The notes under the pieces: generated by a model | The model's database searches: none | What the model was told of the DNA's origin: nothing | Seen by the model: only the letters and a program-made list of their open reading frames with translations | In this document: piece by piece, positions 11,295 through 22,896 of the stretch | Numbering within the stretch: the stretch's first letter is position 1 | Layout: each line of letters begins with the position of its first letter | Made by a program: the position numbers and the translations under genes | DNA from: Ephemerocybe angulata | Taxonomy: Eukaryota > Basidiomycota > Agaricomycetes > Agaricales > Psathyrellaceae | NCBI GenBank assembly: GCA_013368325.1 | Contig: JAACJK010000060.1 | Location: 124,001 to 188,000 of the forward strand | Length of the DNA stretch: 64,000 nt | Direction: 5' to 3'

Positions 11295-13359
11295 CTATGA
11301 AGCAACATAGCGACCGCTGTTCTGAGTCATGTTAGCCTGAGAAAGCGCCTCCAAGTCTTCCTCCGAGTCGTCGCTGTCCGTTGTAGGCTGGGTACTTGGC
11401 GGTTGGGAAGGCTGTGATTCTTGAGTAGGCTCGGGAATGGCACTCCTGTGGCATCGTCATCAGCAAGGGTGTGTTCTAACCGCCGTAATATGACATACCC
11501 TTCCCTGGCCCTAGCAAGCTCTGCCTCCCTGATGTTTCGTGCTATCTTTTCTTTTCGTTGCCGTTGGATGATTTCGAATGTGTCGGATTCTTCTGGTTCA
11601 ACGTAGTCAATCTCCTCTGAGGGTTCCTTCGAAAAGACGGTCCTAAAATGTACGTCAGTAGGCGGTCATTAAAGAGATAAGCAAGACACACATATTCCAG
11701 ATATCGAGAGTATTAACCATCCACGAATCGTCACAGGGAGAATCCGGACCAGCGTACGTCGTATTGAAAAGGCTGCGTATCATCATATAAAAGGCATCGG
11801 GGTCGAACTCGGATTTCGTCCTCCAATCAGAAATATCTAAAATAGTCCAATAAAGCTGCAAGCAGATCAGTACGAGGGTGAGCTAGATTAAAAAGTTTAC
11901 ATACTAAGATTGCTGCGTATGCGATGGAGCCTGGAGTAACAGATGCCATAGCGTTCAGCTTTGCTTGCCCGCGCTTCGTCTTGTACCGCTTCCCATCCAC
12001 GACAGTGGATTTAGGACCTTGAAAGATATGTTTCCAGAACTATAGGGAATCAATATCGGAATACACTCGTTCATCGGAGAGCACAAACCTTGATCAGAAG
12101 TTCATTTAGAGTCAGGCCGTGTTCCACATCGTCGGGGTCGTACTCAAAGTCCCTGTACAGGACAAGCGGAAGGACCCTTCCCGTGAGGCGAACTTTGCCA
12201 TTGCTGATGAGATCACGCAGACTGAATGTAATGAGCAAAAGTCTGACAATTATAGAGGGAACGTACACGGTAAACTCTGCAGCCCAGTTCTCGTTGAAAT
12301 ACTTTTCAGACAAGCTATGGGTGAGCATAAGCAGGAGGGTAACGGGGTGACGATGTCTACGAGCAATTTCTTTTGACGCCGTTTCGTCCAAAATCGGTAA
12401 AGGTGTCTTCCACTTTGCCCCATACTTTTCGTCAACTGCCCGAATAGCGTAAAGAATACCTTGGGTTTTGAGGCTTTCGATATCGGCACTTCGAGCCTGG
12501 CTTGCAGCATAGTTCATCTGAGCAGGTAGGTCAGTCGAGTGGTTGATGATGAAGAGAATAGCGTACTGCAGCAGCAAGCTTATAAAAGAGAGCCGCACTC
12601 CCGACATCTTCCACATCGTCCTCAAAGTCTTCAACACGGGATTGGAGAACTTCAAGGGCAGAAATCTCCTCATGGTACAACTTGCGAAACCTAGAGTATG
12701 TCGGTAAGTACTAAGTGCATCTAGGTAGGGGTAAAGTAGCATACTTCTCTTCCGAGAGCTTTTTCCTCGTTTCAATGTCCCCAAACTTCCGCTTTTTCAA
12801 GCGAAGCATGACAGTGAAGACGGTGGGCCAGTGGATGCACATATTGTGAGCACGAAGGACCCATTCTGCTGCGCGCTTGTATGGGGTGAAAGGGCCTCCG
12901 GACCTGTGGACATCAGATGATGGAGAGCGCCTGTACTAAAACACTCACCGACACTTCCCAGGCCGCAGCAGCCAGTCTCTGAGGCTAGGTAAGTCGTCCT
13001 CAGAGTCATATTCCTCTTCATCGTCTTTGCAGCCCTCCCCGTCCTCTTCGTCCTCTGATTCTGATTCCGTCTCCTCGGGCTCCTCAACCTTCCTAAGGAT
13101 TCCATCAGCATATATGCGCATATAATTAGAGATATCGCTCACGCTTTCTTACTAGGCTTCTGGGATGAGCCGGATGCCTTACGTTTACCATTTTCGTTTG
13201 TAGTAGTAGCACTTTTGGAGCTAGGACTACGCCAGTTAGTGTTAACGATTTGTCGGCGGATTGCAGATAATATGCGCACCTTTTCCCGTGTGTCTTCTCC
13301 TTCTTCCCTTTCTCTTTACGGTTGGAGGAGCCAGCCTTGTTCTTGTGAGCGCCAGCCAT
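11295..13359 (-). CDS. DUF6698-like protein, 11 exons
   Basis: Exons (minus order): 13359-13280, 13226-13143, 13092-12949, 12903-12745, 12690-12567, 12517-12267, 12221-12089, 12039-11905, 11855-11692, 11642-11499, 11445-11295. Phases agree throughout and give 522 residues without a stop. The N-terminus is Lys-rich (KEKGKKEKTHGK), then an acidic stretch (EESESEDEEDGEG-like, about residues 60-85), then a globular core containing WKHIFQGPKS, AKLNAMASVTPGSIAYAAIL and DPDAFYMMIRSLFN; the last 50 residues are Ser/Thr/Pro-Gln rich. The core resembles the Agaricomycete family listed as DUF6698 (from memory, not searched). Such proteins are often numerous and sit near transposons; their role is unknown. 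It is divergent to the gene at 14,003, sharing a 640-bp upstream region. Confidence 0.75.
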
Positions 13360-14002
13360 AGTGCGAGAGGGAGTGGAAGGAGGAATGGGGAAGCAGGGGA
13401 TTGGGAATTTGAGAGACGCGACAGGCTCGCGTGACCGCTTCTGAGCACGTGGATATAGAGAGGGACCCCAGTTTGCGCAGAGCAGCTAGCACAGAGAAGT
13501 TGACCCAGAAGACGACAGTATATTTTGACAGAGTATACATGGAGCAGAACTAGAAGGTATGGTGTTTGAGGGTTGTGGCGAAGAGACCAAAGGTTTAGAC
13601 TATCTGTACACCCTGAGTTGGGAAGTTGGGTGTAAGCACGGGGCTGGAAATACAGTGCTGGAAATACAGTTGTCAGGTTTTCAGGGAGGGATTCCAACGA
13701 TAATAAAGGTTTTTACGCACCATTTGAACCGATGCCAAATCAGCCCCAGTCACGGCCATGACCCTGTTCTCCTGAACTCACACTTGGCACCATCAATTCC
13801 CTTCCTAACTACTCCAGTCTTCCTGGAACCCACAGACAGAATAACAGAATGATAGAGGGAAGGAGAGCAGGCATGATGGTGGTCAGGAGCAAGCGGCGAT
13901 GGGTTGAATTCGGCTAGGAATGCCACCGTGATCCGTTCTCACGCCGGAGGATCAGACGCGCAGAACGCGTACTCGACGCGAATTGCCTCTCGGCTATTCA
14001 CA
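13360..14002. other. Divergent promoter region
   Basis: Spacer between two divergent genes. No gene supported. It must hold both start regions; I see no convincing TATA box. Confidence 0.4.
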
Positions 14003-14752
14003 ATGGCTGAAATCAATGCTCCTGAGACTCATTCTCAGTACCAGAGACGGTGTGATCCAGCTGTATAACAACTTACTATACTCACTGTTGAAATCTATTG
14101 ACTTTTTAGATTTAGGACCCAGATTACGACGTGCTCAACGACCCCACCTGGAAGGAGGATTCTCAAGGGAACATATTCCACGATACTGAGACCATGAGGG
14201 TCTTGGATTACTATGGAAAGCATGGGTGAGTTAGCCTTTTAATTTCATAAGCACCTCATGATTCATCCGGGAAAAAAGCCGCTGCCCCTCACCCCAGCTG
14301 GGCGTTAGTCCCGAGCCAGTGGAGGAGTATATCGAGGCTGAAGCCAGAGACGAAGACACACTGGTGGACAGCGAGGATATGGCGGCAGAGCCCAGGTACT
14401 CGGACAGAGAGTATGAGTCGGATAGTGAGATAAAGGTGCGTGCTTGTGCCCCCTCATCCTTCCGGATCTAATTTGCACGTAGACTGCCATAAGATCCATC
14501 TTCGACCGAAAGCGCAAACTGTGCTGCCCCATCGTGCGCCCCAAGAAACGCCGGCTGAACCTCACATTCGCCTACTATTTCAGAAGGGAAGTGCTGCGCA
14601 CAAAGGCCCTCGTCGCGTACCACAAGGCAATCGAACACTCGAAGAGAGTAACACTGCAACTTGAAAAAGACTTGGAGACGAACCGGCTCCAGCACCAGAA
14701 GCACTTGAATCGGATTGATGCCTATATAGATAGGCATGAACTCTGGCTTTGA
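14003..14752 (+). CDS. Hypothetical acidic-then-basic coiled-coil protein
   Basis: Four exons, 14003-14062, 14116-14225, 14309-14435, 14483-14752, phases consistent, 188 residues. The start MAEINAPETHSQYQRR was chosen because it is the only ATG that splices in frame to DPDYDVLNDPTWKEDSQGNI. The middle is acidic (EEYIEAEARDEDTLVDSED). The last exon is basic with RPKKRRLNLTFAYYFRREVL and a predicted coiled coil rich in Glu, Lys, Leu and His ending HELWL. I do not recognise the family. It is head to head with the DUF6698-like gene, so the two may be co-expressed or may both belong to a lost mobile element. Confidence 0.6.
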
Positions 14753-15980
14753 AGCTAAAGCAAAGAAATGAATGTATTATTATTGTTGTACAATACAGAC
14801 CCCTGTGTCCCATACGGTCAAACGGCACCCAGAGCGAGTTCTCCCCGAATGCCATCCTCTCTGCTACCGTCTTCAATACTCCCCGAAATTGCTACCGGGC
14901 GGGTTTGCGGCAATCGCTGCATCGTTGAGACCAGGGCTGAGTCGAGCACAGGCTGCCGACGGCGTCGGTCTTGGCTGGTCGGAATCTCGTGGCGACACTT
15001 GCTGGGAACGCGCCGAATGGGTAAGTGACCTGCAGAGTATATGGCAGAGATCGTCAACGCACCTTTACAAATTCGTCGTCACCAAATCGGCGCGACGCTG
15101 GCGCTGAGATTTGGGTGTTGGCTCATCGTCGCCATGGCCGAAAGTTCGTCGTCGTCGCCTGCACACCGTGAAATCGGCCATCATCGCTGCGCTGCGACCC
15201 TCCTCGCTGTCGTCGATGTCGGGTGTCTGTCATCACGAAGGTGAGCAAACACACGGTAGATAGCCGTGACTGCGACTCACCATATTGTACAGGCGCAGAG
15301 CGCACGTTTCTATCCGTCCCCCACGAGCCCTACATTCACCATGACCGCTTCAGGCCACCGAGCTCGGTGTCGATGCCCTCCTCGCTGAGGCGTGTCGATT
15401 CTTGCGCCGCGACGAAGGTGTGCTGACATTCTCCGAGTGAGCAAACACACACTGCATAGCCGTGACTTTGACTCACCAAATCGTACAGACCCAAACCCCG
15501 CAGTGCTATGCTGCATCCACCATGACGACCTCGTTCACTGAGGTCCGTGTTGATGCCCTTGCCGCGGTGTGTCGCTGACTACCGCAGTGGAGGCGGATGC
15601 GAAGGGTGCTGCGTCCGAAGCGCCCGGCGTCGGACGTAAAGGAGATCGTCCTCGTCCTCGTCATCCTCGTTCTCGTCGTTCCCAAGCTCGCACGCCGGCC
15701 CCTGGTGTGGAGCCCAGACGGTTAAGCCCAGATTGGGCGCTCCTGCGAATGTTTGCTGGCGGGTTGGGGGTCTTCGACGAGTGGGAGATCAGGGGGCGCG
15801 GTGGAGGGCTGTCGTTGGACGCGAGAGAGACTTGGTGGGTTGGCGCGAGAGATTCGCTGGCGCTGCAACGCGGTCTGCGCAGTGCGGTACCGTGACAAAG
15901 AGACTGAGAGGAAAACGCCAAGCAACGGGCAATGGGGAGAAACAGGTCGTGGACATGCGCGCGTTCGAGAAGTAGGCGTA
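14753..15980. repeat. Duplicated segment with intron-like units
   Basis: Two similar pieces, about 15,235-15,300 and 15,428-15,492, each run from GTGAGCAAACACAC to GTACAG and look like copies of one intron; each is followed within about 60 bases by a similar 'caccatgac...gtgt[ct]gatgccct' stretch. This suggests a tandemly duplicated exon-intron unit in a dead gene. A GC-rich word 'cccaagctcgc[ag]cgccggcccctggtg' occurs near 15,684 and again near 16,303. I cannot assemble an open gene. Confidence 0.4.
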
Positions 15981-15984
15981 GGAG

Positions 15985-16275
15985 GTTGGACGCGAGGGAG
16001 ACGTGGTGGGGGTTGTTAGGAAGTCTTCGGCGTCGTTGGACGCGAGGGAGGCGTAGTGGGAGGCAGTGGGAGGTGTTAGGAGGCCTTCGGCGTCGTTGGA
16101 CGCGAGGGAGGGGTGGTGGGAGGCAGTGGGAAGTCTTCGGCGTCGTTGGACGCGAGGGAGGGGTGGTGGGAGGCAGTGGGAGGTGTTAGAAGGTCTTCGG
16201 CGTCATTGGACGCGAAAGAGACGTGGCAAGAGGCAGAGGGAGGTCTTCGGCGTCGTTGGACGCGAGGGAGGCGTG
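15985..16275 (+). repeat. Minisatellite with alternating 60/50-bp units
   Basis: The core CTTCGGCGTCGTTGGACGCG recurs at about 16,027, 16,087, 16,137, 16,197 and 16,247, giving spacings of 60, 50, 60 and 50 bp. The longer unit has an extra GGAGGTGTTAG-type insert. Frames through it are open only because of the repeat. Confidence 0.8.
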
Positions 16276-16920
16276 AAGTTCTTGCCGTCTTCGGTAGCCC
16301 GTCCCAAGCTCGCGCGCCGGCCCCTGGTGGACGTGGCGGCGGGCACTGCAACGCGGTCAGTATTGCGGTATACGCTAGAGCGGTTCTGCTTCGTGCGGGC
16401 GACGCGCGTGCAGCAGTGCAAGTGGCTCCGCACCGCGCTTCGCGTCGCCTGTTCCCCAGCTGCACTCACCTCAGAGGGCCCCTAAGGAAACCCGTTGGGC
16501 CAAAGACGGTGTTGCGGCCAAGAGGAGACGTGGTGGCGGATTTGTGAGAACAGTTGGGTGAAGAAACCGAAACAGTAGAGAAGGGAGCCGGGGTAGGACG
16601 ACTGGCCCAAGCCACTCCAAATCTGCCCCATTTTCAGCTGCAATACGCGGTATAATGGCAAGCCGAGTATAGCGCGCGAGGCGCTATTGGAGCAGCAGTG
16701 GACCAGCCAGGAGTGCATGGGCGCTTGTGTGAGCTGGCGTAGGGCGCATCCGAATTCAAGCAAGTCCGTTTAAACTCCGCGAGGCGTTTAAACAACAAGA
16801 CCAAACATGGTCATTGCCGCGCCCGAGAATTTAGAAAGGAGCCCGGGCAACTGCCTTGTACGACCACGACCACTCTCAATGAAAGCACTGTGGCTTTTAT
16901 TTCTCGGTATTCTCCTTCTC

Positions 16921-19900
16921 ATGACCCTCAAATGCCCCTCTTCAAAATGCTCAAAGACGTACCCGACTCAACAAGGCCTAAATGGGCACGTTGGGAAATG
17001 CCAGGCGTATCGGAGGGAGATGCAGCGTCTGCTGAAGAGGAAACCACGAGAGGTGCGTAGCTATATTCTGGGTGTCATACACATCTAATAGACTATAGGT
17101 GCCTGCCCCAGTTCAAGTTGAAGAAGCGATGGAGGTCGATGGGGACCGGTGGGAGGATGTCCGCAATCCGGCTGTAGGACGAAACCTGGAGCCAACTCGA
17201 AGAGGTCGGAAACGTAAAGCCCCGGCCAAGTTCAACGACTTACCTCCACCTCCACCTCCTCTGCATCCCCCTGCTGGTTCTGCTACTGTAACAACTGCTG
17301 CTCCGACGGCCCATCCCCCCAAAGTCAAGATGAAGAAGACGTCCACTAATGGGTTTGGGATATTTAGGCTTTGGAAAACGCATCCAGGGGCTACTGAGCC
17401 AAGGGATGACGACGGGAGGATCGGCGATGTACCAACATTTGCAAAGTCATCGGTTGGGAAGCTTTCCAGTTGGTGGAGGGGATTTGGGAGGTTACGAGAT
17501 GGACTGGTAGAAGGAAATTTGCCGAGCTGTGCCCCGTTCGCCAACACCACTGTCTTTCACCTCGTGCGCCATTACTATTCCACCTTCCAGAACGCCTCCG
17601 TTACTGGCTTCAATTCATTTGTTCGGAATGTTCTCAAGTCCCCCGATTTCAATATCGACGACATCCCCAACAACTTTGACCTCAAGAAAGAGATGAACAA
17701 GCTCGACTCCATCGACAAGGAGGTTAACCCCTTTTCCCAATCCGGCGTATGGCACGAAGGCTCGGTCAACATTCCCCTTCCTGCAGAAAAGGTGAAACAC
17801 CGCTCCGAAGGACATGCTCCAACGCTCACTGTTGCCGGAATCCTCCATCGCAAGCTGATAGAGGTCATTACATCTGCGTTCAGCGGCCCAGAGTCTATTT
17901 CCTATCACTACACTCCAGAGCAGGCGTTTTGGCAACCCAACGGAAGTGACCAACCCCCCGAGCGAATCTATTCTGAAGTGTATAATTCTGACGCCTACTG
18001 GATGGAATACAAATCTCTAATGGAATCCCAGCCACCGCCTGCACCAAATGTCACCAACCCCATGCCCGTCGCCATTGCTGCGATCATGCTTTACTCTGAC
18101 GCGACCCACCTTGCAAACTTTGGCTCTGCTTCCCTCTGGCCTATCTATCTGTACTTCGGCAACCAATCCAAGTACGAGCGTGGAAAGCCCAGTGAATTTG
18201 CAGCCCACCATTTGGCGTACATTCAGAAAGTGAGTACTGATTTGGGCTTCGAGAACCAGTCCTCTGACCATGTCAAATAGCTGCCTGCAAACCTTCAAGA
18301 GGAGTACGAGAAGGCACACGGCCTCCCCGCGAGTGCCAAGACCATCACCCACCTCAAGAAAGAACTCGTTCACGCCATCTGGCAAATGCTTCTCGATAAG
18401 GATTTCATGAAAGCGTACGAGGAGGGGATCGTCGTTCGCTGCTCCGACGGCATCACCAGGCGAATCTTCCCCCGGTTTTTCACCTACTCCGCAGATTATC
18501 CTGAAAAGGTCGCCCTTACAAGTATCAAGTTTCTTGCTGCACATGGGTGTCCGGACTGCTTCGTCGAGAAGGACAAGTTTGACAAGATGGGCACCGTGAA
18601 CGACTTCAAGAATCGGAGCGAGAGACGCGTCGACAACGTAGCCTATCGCGAGAGGATTGAAAAAGCAAGGAAGCGGATCTTCGAAGAGGGCGCTGGGGTA
18701 GGGAGTACTCGTGTTGAGAATCTCCTCAATCCGAGATCAGAAGTGCCAATCAGGGTAAGCTACATGTATCTACCCACCCTTAATCTTACTAACACTTTGC
18801 AGAACGCTTTCTCTTCTGCGCTTTCTTCCTTCCAATTCAACTTTTTCTCAATGTTTGTCCCAGACTTGCTTCATGAGTTTGAGCTTGGTGTGTGGAAGGC
18901 CCTTTTCACACACCTCATGCGAATCCTCCACACCGCACCTGGAGACATTGTGCAAAAGCTCAACCAACGTTACCGCCAGGTGCCAACGTTCGGGCGTGGA
19001 ACCATCAGAAAGTTTACGGAAAATGCATCTGCGATGAAGAAACTGGCCGCTAGAGATTTTGAGGATCTACTGCAGGTAGCTATACCAGATGCACTCTTAT
19101 CGATACACGCTAATCCTAGACATAGTGCTCACTTCCCGTCTTTGAAGCCCTCCTCCCTGACGAGCATGACAGAGTTGTGCTTGATCTCCTCTTCGCTCTA
19201 TGCTGCTGGCATGCTTACGCCAAGCTTCGCATTCACACTACCCGCTCAATTGCAACTTTGAAAGAAGTAACGCGGGGAGTCGGAATGCATGCTCGAAAGT
19301 TTCGATCGAAAGTATGCACCAAGTACGCCACCAAAGACCTCCCCAGTGAGGAAGCTGCACGCTACCGTCAGAAAGCACGCCAAGCTGCTGCGAAAGGGCA
19401 GCCAGCTCCGTCAAAGGATGTAAAGGGCAAGGGCAAGAGCCAAGGCCGCAAACTCAACCTCAACACCTACAAGTTCCATGCGCTAGGGAGCTACCCTTCG
19501 ATCATTCCCATCTTTGGCTCAACAGACAATTTTTCTACGCAGATGGTATGTAGCCTCCCATTTCTCTGTTCCTCTGCTGATGGCTTTTTAGGGTGAGCAA
19601 GAACATCGCCGCGTAAAGCGCTTCTATGTCCGCACAAACAAGATGCGTGCCTTTGGGCGACAGATAGCACGCCACTATCGCCGCCAACGGCTCATCCAGG
19701 TGATCACTCAGCATTACGAGCTAGGCAAGCTCGCCAACACGAATAAAGAAGAAGCTTCTGTATCCTCACCCGAGCAGGAGTCTCTTCCTCCCACGTCACC
19801 CAGCGTACGCTACCATATGTCCACCTCTAACGCATTCCCAGTTCATCTCCGTGCATGGCTGGCAAGACACACTGATGATCCAGCTACCAAGGTAAGGTGA

Positions 19901-21027
19901 ACAAATATTCCCTTCGGCATTTGCTCACAGCGTTCATAGAACTTTCAAGCTGATCTCAATCACCACATTCTTGCCCGCCTAACTTTGGACCATAGTGCGC
20001 GGGCAGATGCCGAGTTCAGCGATGACGATCTCTCTCGGGTTGTTATTGAGCGGCATACTATCTACCGCCATAAGGTTCTTCGTATCAACTACACGACATA
20101 CGATATGCGCCGAGAGCAGGATTCAATCAACCCCCGGACGACACACTGCGACATCATGACCTTGGCCCCGCCTGAAACGGATGAACCTCATGCAAGGCCA
20201 CACCCGTACTGGTATGGCCGCGTTGTTGGGATCTATCATGCAGATGTTACGTTATTGGATGATAAGGGAAAGTTTGCTTCATCTCACCGAGTGGACTTTC
20301 TTTGGGTTCGCTGGTTTGGTCGTTCTCTCTACTATTCAGGCACAAAGCGGCTCCGACCTGGGCTTGAGCGTGGACGCCTTCAGCGCTGTGGCTTTATTGA
20401 TACCGATATCGAGGACTCGGGCGCTTTCGGATTCGTCGACCCTGCAGACGTGATTCGTTCAGTCCATATGGTTCCAGTCTTTGCTGAGGGGCGCACAGAT
20501 GAGTACATGCCCAAATCAATGGCAAGGCACCCAAGGGAGAATGATGAAGACTGGGTATACTACGATGTCAACGTGTAAGTTTATTTCTACACTATTACTT
20601 CATTTACTGATATTTTCCTAGCTTTGCGGATCGAGACATGTTCTCGCGCTTTACTGGGGGAGGTCCTGGCCATGGCACCCCCCTCCCCTACTATCCCCTC
20701 AACCCATCCTCTCTTTATGCCAAAAAGGACCGAAAAGCGCCCATGCCCGAATCCGATTTTGAAGTTAGCGATGCCGACTCTGAAGAATTCGCTGATGATC
20801 CTGACCCAGACGACCCCGCACTGGACTCTGAAGAAGAGAATGAGAGGATTATGGAAGAAGCACGGACGTATGGGTATGAACGTGATATGCCGTCTGATGA
20901 AGATGAGGAGGAGGGCGTCGAAGAAGAGACAGGAGATGCCGAGGATGATCTGGGGCCTGAGGGATTTGAAGATGAGGGCCTGGAGGAGTCGGAAGTTGGC
21001 GCTTTGGGCTTTGGAGAGTTCAACTAG
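16921..21027 (+). mobile_element. Plavaka/KDZ-type transposase gene, apparently intact
   Basis: Eight exons: 16921-17052, 17099-18229, 18281-18754, 18803-19075, 19126-19555, 19592-19891, 19940-20574, 20622-21027, giving about 1,260 residues with no stop or phase clash. The N-terminus has a zinc-finger-like motif C-x4-C-x11-H-x3-C (CPSSKC..GLNGHVGKC), as usual for this family. The hallmark FVPDLLHEFELGVWKALF occurs in exon 4; exon 6 begins GEQEHRRVKRFYVRTNK. The end is strongly acidic. These enzymes move CACTA-like elements in Agaricomycetes. An upstream in-frame ATG at 16,807 exists; 16,921 was preferred because it opens directly at the finger. I could not define terminal repeats: GTTTAAAC occurs inverted at 16,766-16,793 but is only 8 bp. 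Confidence 0.85.
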
Positions 21028-22436
21028 ATTATCTTAGCTATTAGAAAATGCCACCCATTTCACCCAACTTGATCAGCCTGCCTACTATGTGCCACAGGTC
21101 TTGGACACGACCATCAGACGCCAGCCACAGGCAACGCCACATTACGGTGACCCGAAATCATATAATTTTTTATCTTGCAATTGTATGGTTCGCCAACCTA
21201 ACCTTTTTGCGCAGGAATATGGTGAGGGAATATGACTTACGATGAATACGGGGAAGTCGTAGTGAATACGGTGATACCAGAATGACTTATATACAAATAC
21301 AATTATACTGGCTTCCTTACGATCATTGATGTACACCCCGCGCAAAGGTAAAGTTGCCAGCTTCCTTACGATTACAACCCACTTCATATTTGGATCCACT
21401 TGTAACTTTTCATAAAAGTATTCTGTCTTTTTTACCAGTTTTGATAACACTGTTTTGCTGATGTGTGACGGAGACGGCGTTGGGGCGTACGTCGTCGCCC
21501 TCGAGGATGTTCACCCGCCCATCGTGCGAGAACCTGATGCTCAGAGGCCTGAATGTGCCATGGCATACTCTTATTGCGAAACAGAACTGGAGTTCGGATG
21601 CCAGCCTATGAGTCGCAATGGGCATAGTGGAGACATGACGATGGTGGTCACAGAGCGATGCATCGGATATGCCCACCTCCGAAAATAATAATGATGGGTG
21701 CCGTAATGCCGCCATGCCGTCCCTCCACGATTCCCCCCAGTCGAACTCGTTGCTGCAATCCGCCAGAGTTGCCCTCGAGGCTTGGCAGAGCCTGGCACCC
21801 CACTCACTGTACAACCAGGTCGCACAGCCCTCTCGTTGGCTAACTCAATGGAAACTGAGAGATCACATTAAGTATATGTATACTCTGGCGGCTGCATAGT
21901 CAATCGTGATACATTCTTCGTCAAATTGCTCCTGTACATCGGCCCGCAGACGTATGCAAATCTCCGTTTTCCACACACATGTACTCAGCTTACATGCTCT
22001 ACTCCAACTCCAACTTCATCGAGTCTATTTCTCGAACAGCGTTCGAGGCTATTCCGTCGCACAATTGCCCAACGGCTAGACCAAGGTGTGTATCTGGGAG
22101 GGGGTAATTCTTTCGCCAACTTGATCGAACGTCCGCGAGGGAATGTGTGGACTTGGGATACCTATGCGTTGGATGATCCACCCAACTGAGATGATCACAC
22201 CGACTTCTGTTACATTAATACACTCAGTCACAAAGCTCATTTGCGTTTTACAACCTCTTTAAATCCTGAGGCTTTTCTGGAGAGGCCGAGCAGGCCTGAG
22301 AATATAAAGTCAGGTATATGGTGACATCGATACGAAAGCCCAAGGCGCTTAGCACATCGACGAGCAGTGAGTGTATGGGGTAACTACAGGGGGTCTATAG
22401 AGTGCCGCACAGCTCCAGCGGAAGTCACGCAAACAT
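21028..22436. other. Intergenic region downstream of transposase
   Basis: No gene supported. AT-rich words such as 'tgaatacgg' repeat at 21,242 and 21,263 and may be sub-terminal sequences of the Plavaka element. Confidence 0.4.
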
Positions 22437-22896
22437 TCAACGGCGCCCAGGCTTGGGTCCTGGTGCGCCATGCGCCACCCTCCTATGCACGGTGACCTAT
22501 TGCGACAGAGATAATGTTAGTGGATTGGGTTACGGCTCTCATAACAGTACAACGACTCACATCGTAGGGGAGGTTACCGACAAAATTACAGCCGGCAACG
22601 GTACATAAGAACCGTCCTCTGCGCGCCAGGCGGTCTTCGAGCTCATCGAGAAGGTCCCGGGTCGCGATGTCTTCTAGTACCTCGCGACGCTCAAGCGTAT
22701 AATCGTCGAATCCTCGGGAGCTGAGATCGTCGACATATTCCCTAGCCTCATTCGTGTGCTGAAGGGGATTTTGGAGGGAGGTGATCAGTATAAGGGGCGG
22801 GGCTAGTCACAGGGAGCTGCGTACGTCGTGGTGGGCACTGGCGAAGGATGCCAGGGAGAGTGCGATGGGGAGAAGGGTAATGAAGGAAAGACGCAT
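22437..22896 (-). CDS. Secreted peptide with near-canonical C2H2 finger, STREL family member 2
   Basis: Exons 22896-22825, 22758-22561, 22496-22437; both introns phase 0; 109 residues. Signal peptide MRLSFITLLPIALSL..ASA followed by HHD at the exon end. Exon 2: HTNEAREYVDDL, a charged segment with LERREVLEDI, then ATRDLLDELEDRLARR and FLCTVAGC. Exon 3 opens VTVHRRVAH and ends PGPKPGRR. Together the ligands are C-x4-C-x12-H-x4-H, exactly C2H2 spacing, with the intron inside the finger. The Leu-Ala-Arg-Arg before the finger would suit Kex2 cleavage. A canonical finger on a secreted protein is unusual, since C2H2 fingers normally act in nuclei. Function unknown. Confidence 0.85.

Noticed and set aside
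16076..16547. Overlapping open frames of 129-144 residues on both strands
   Set aside because: Products of the minisatellite, open in several frames because of its GC-rich repeat.
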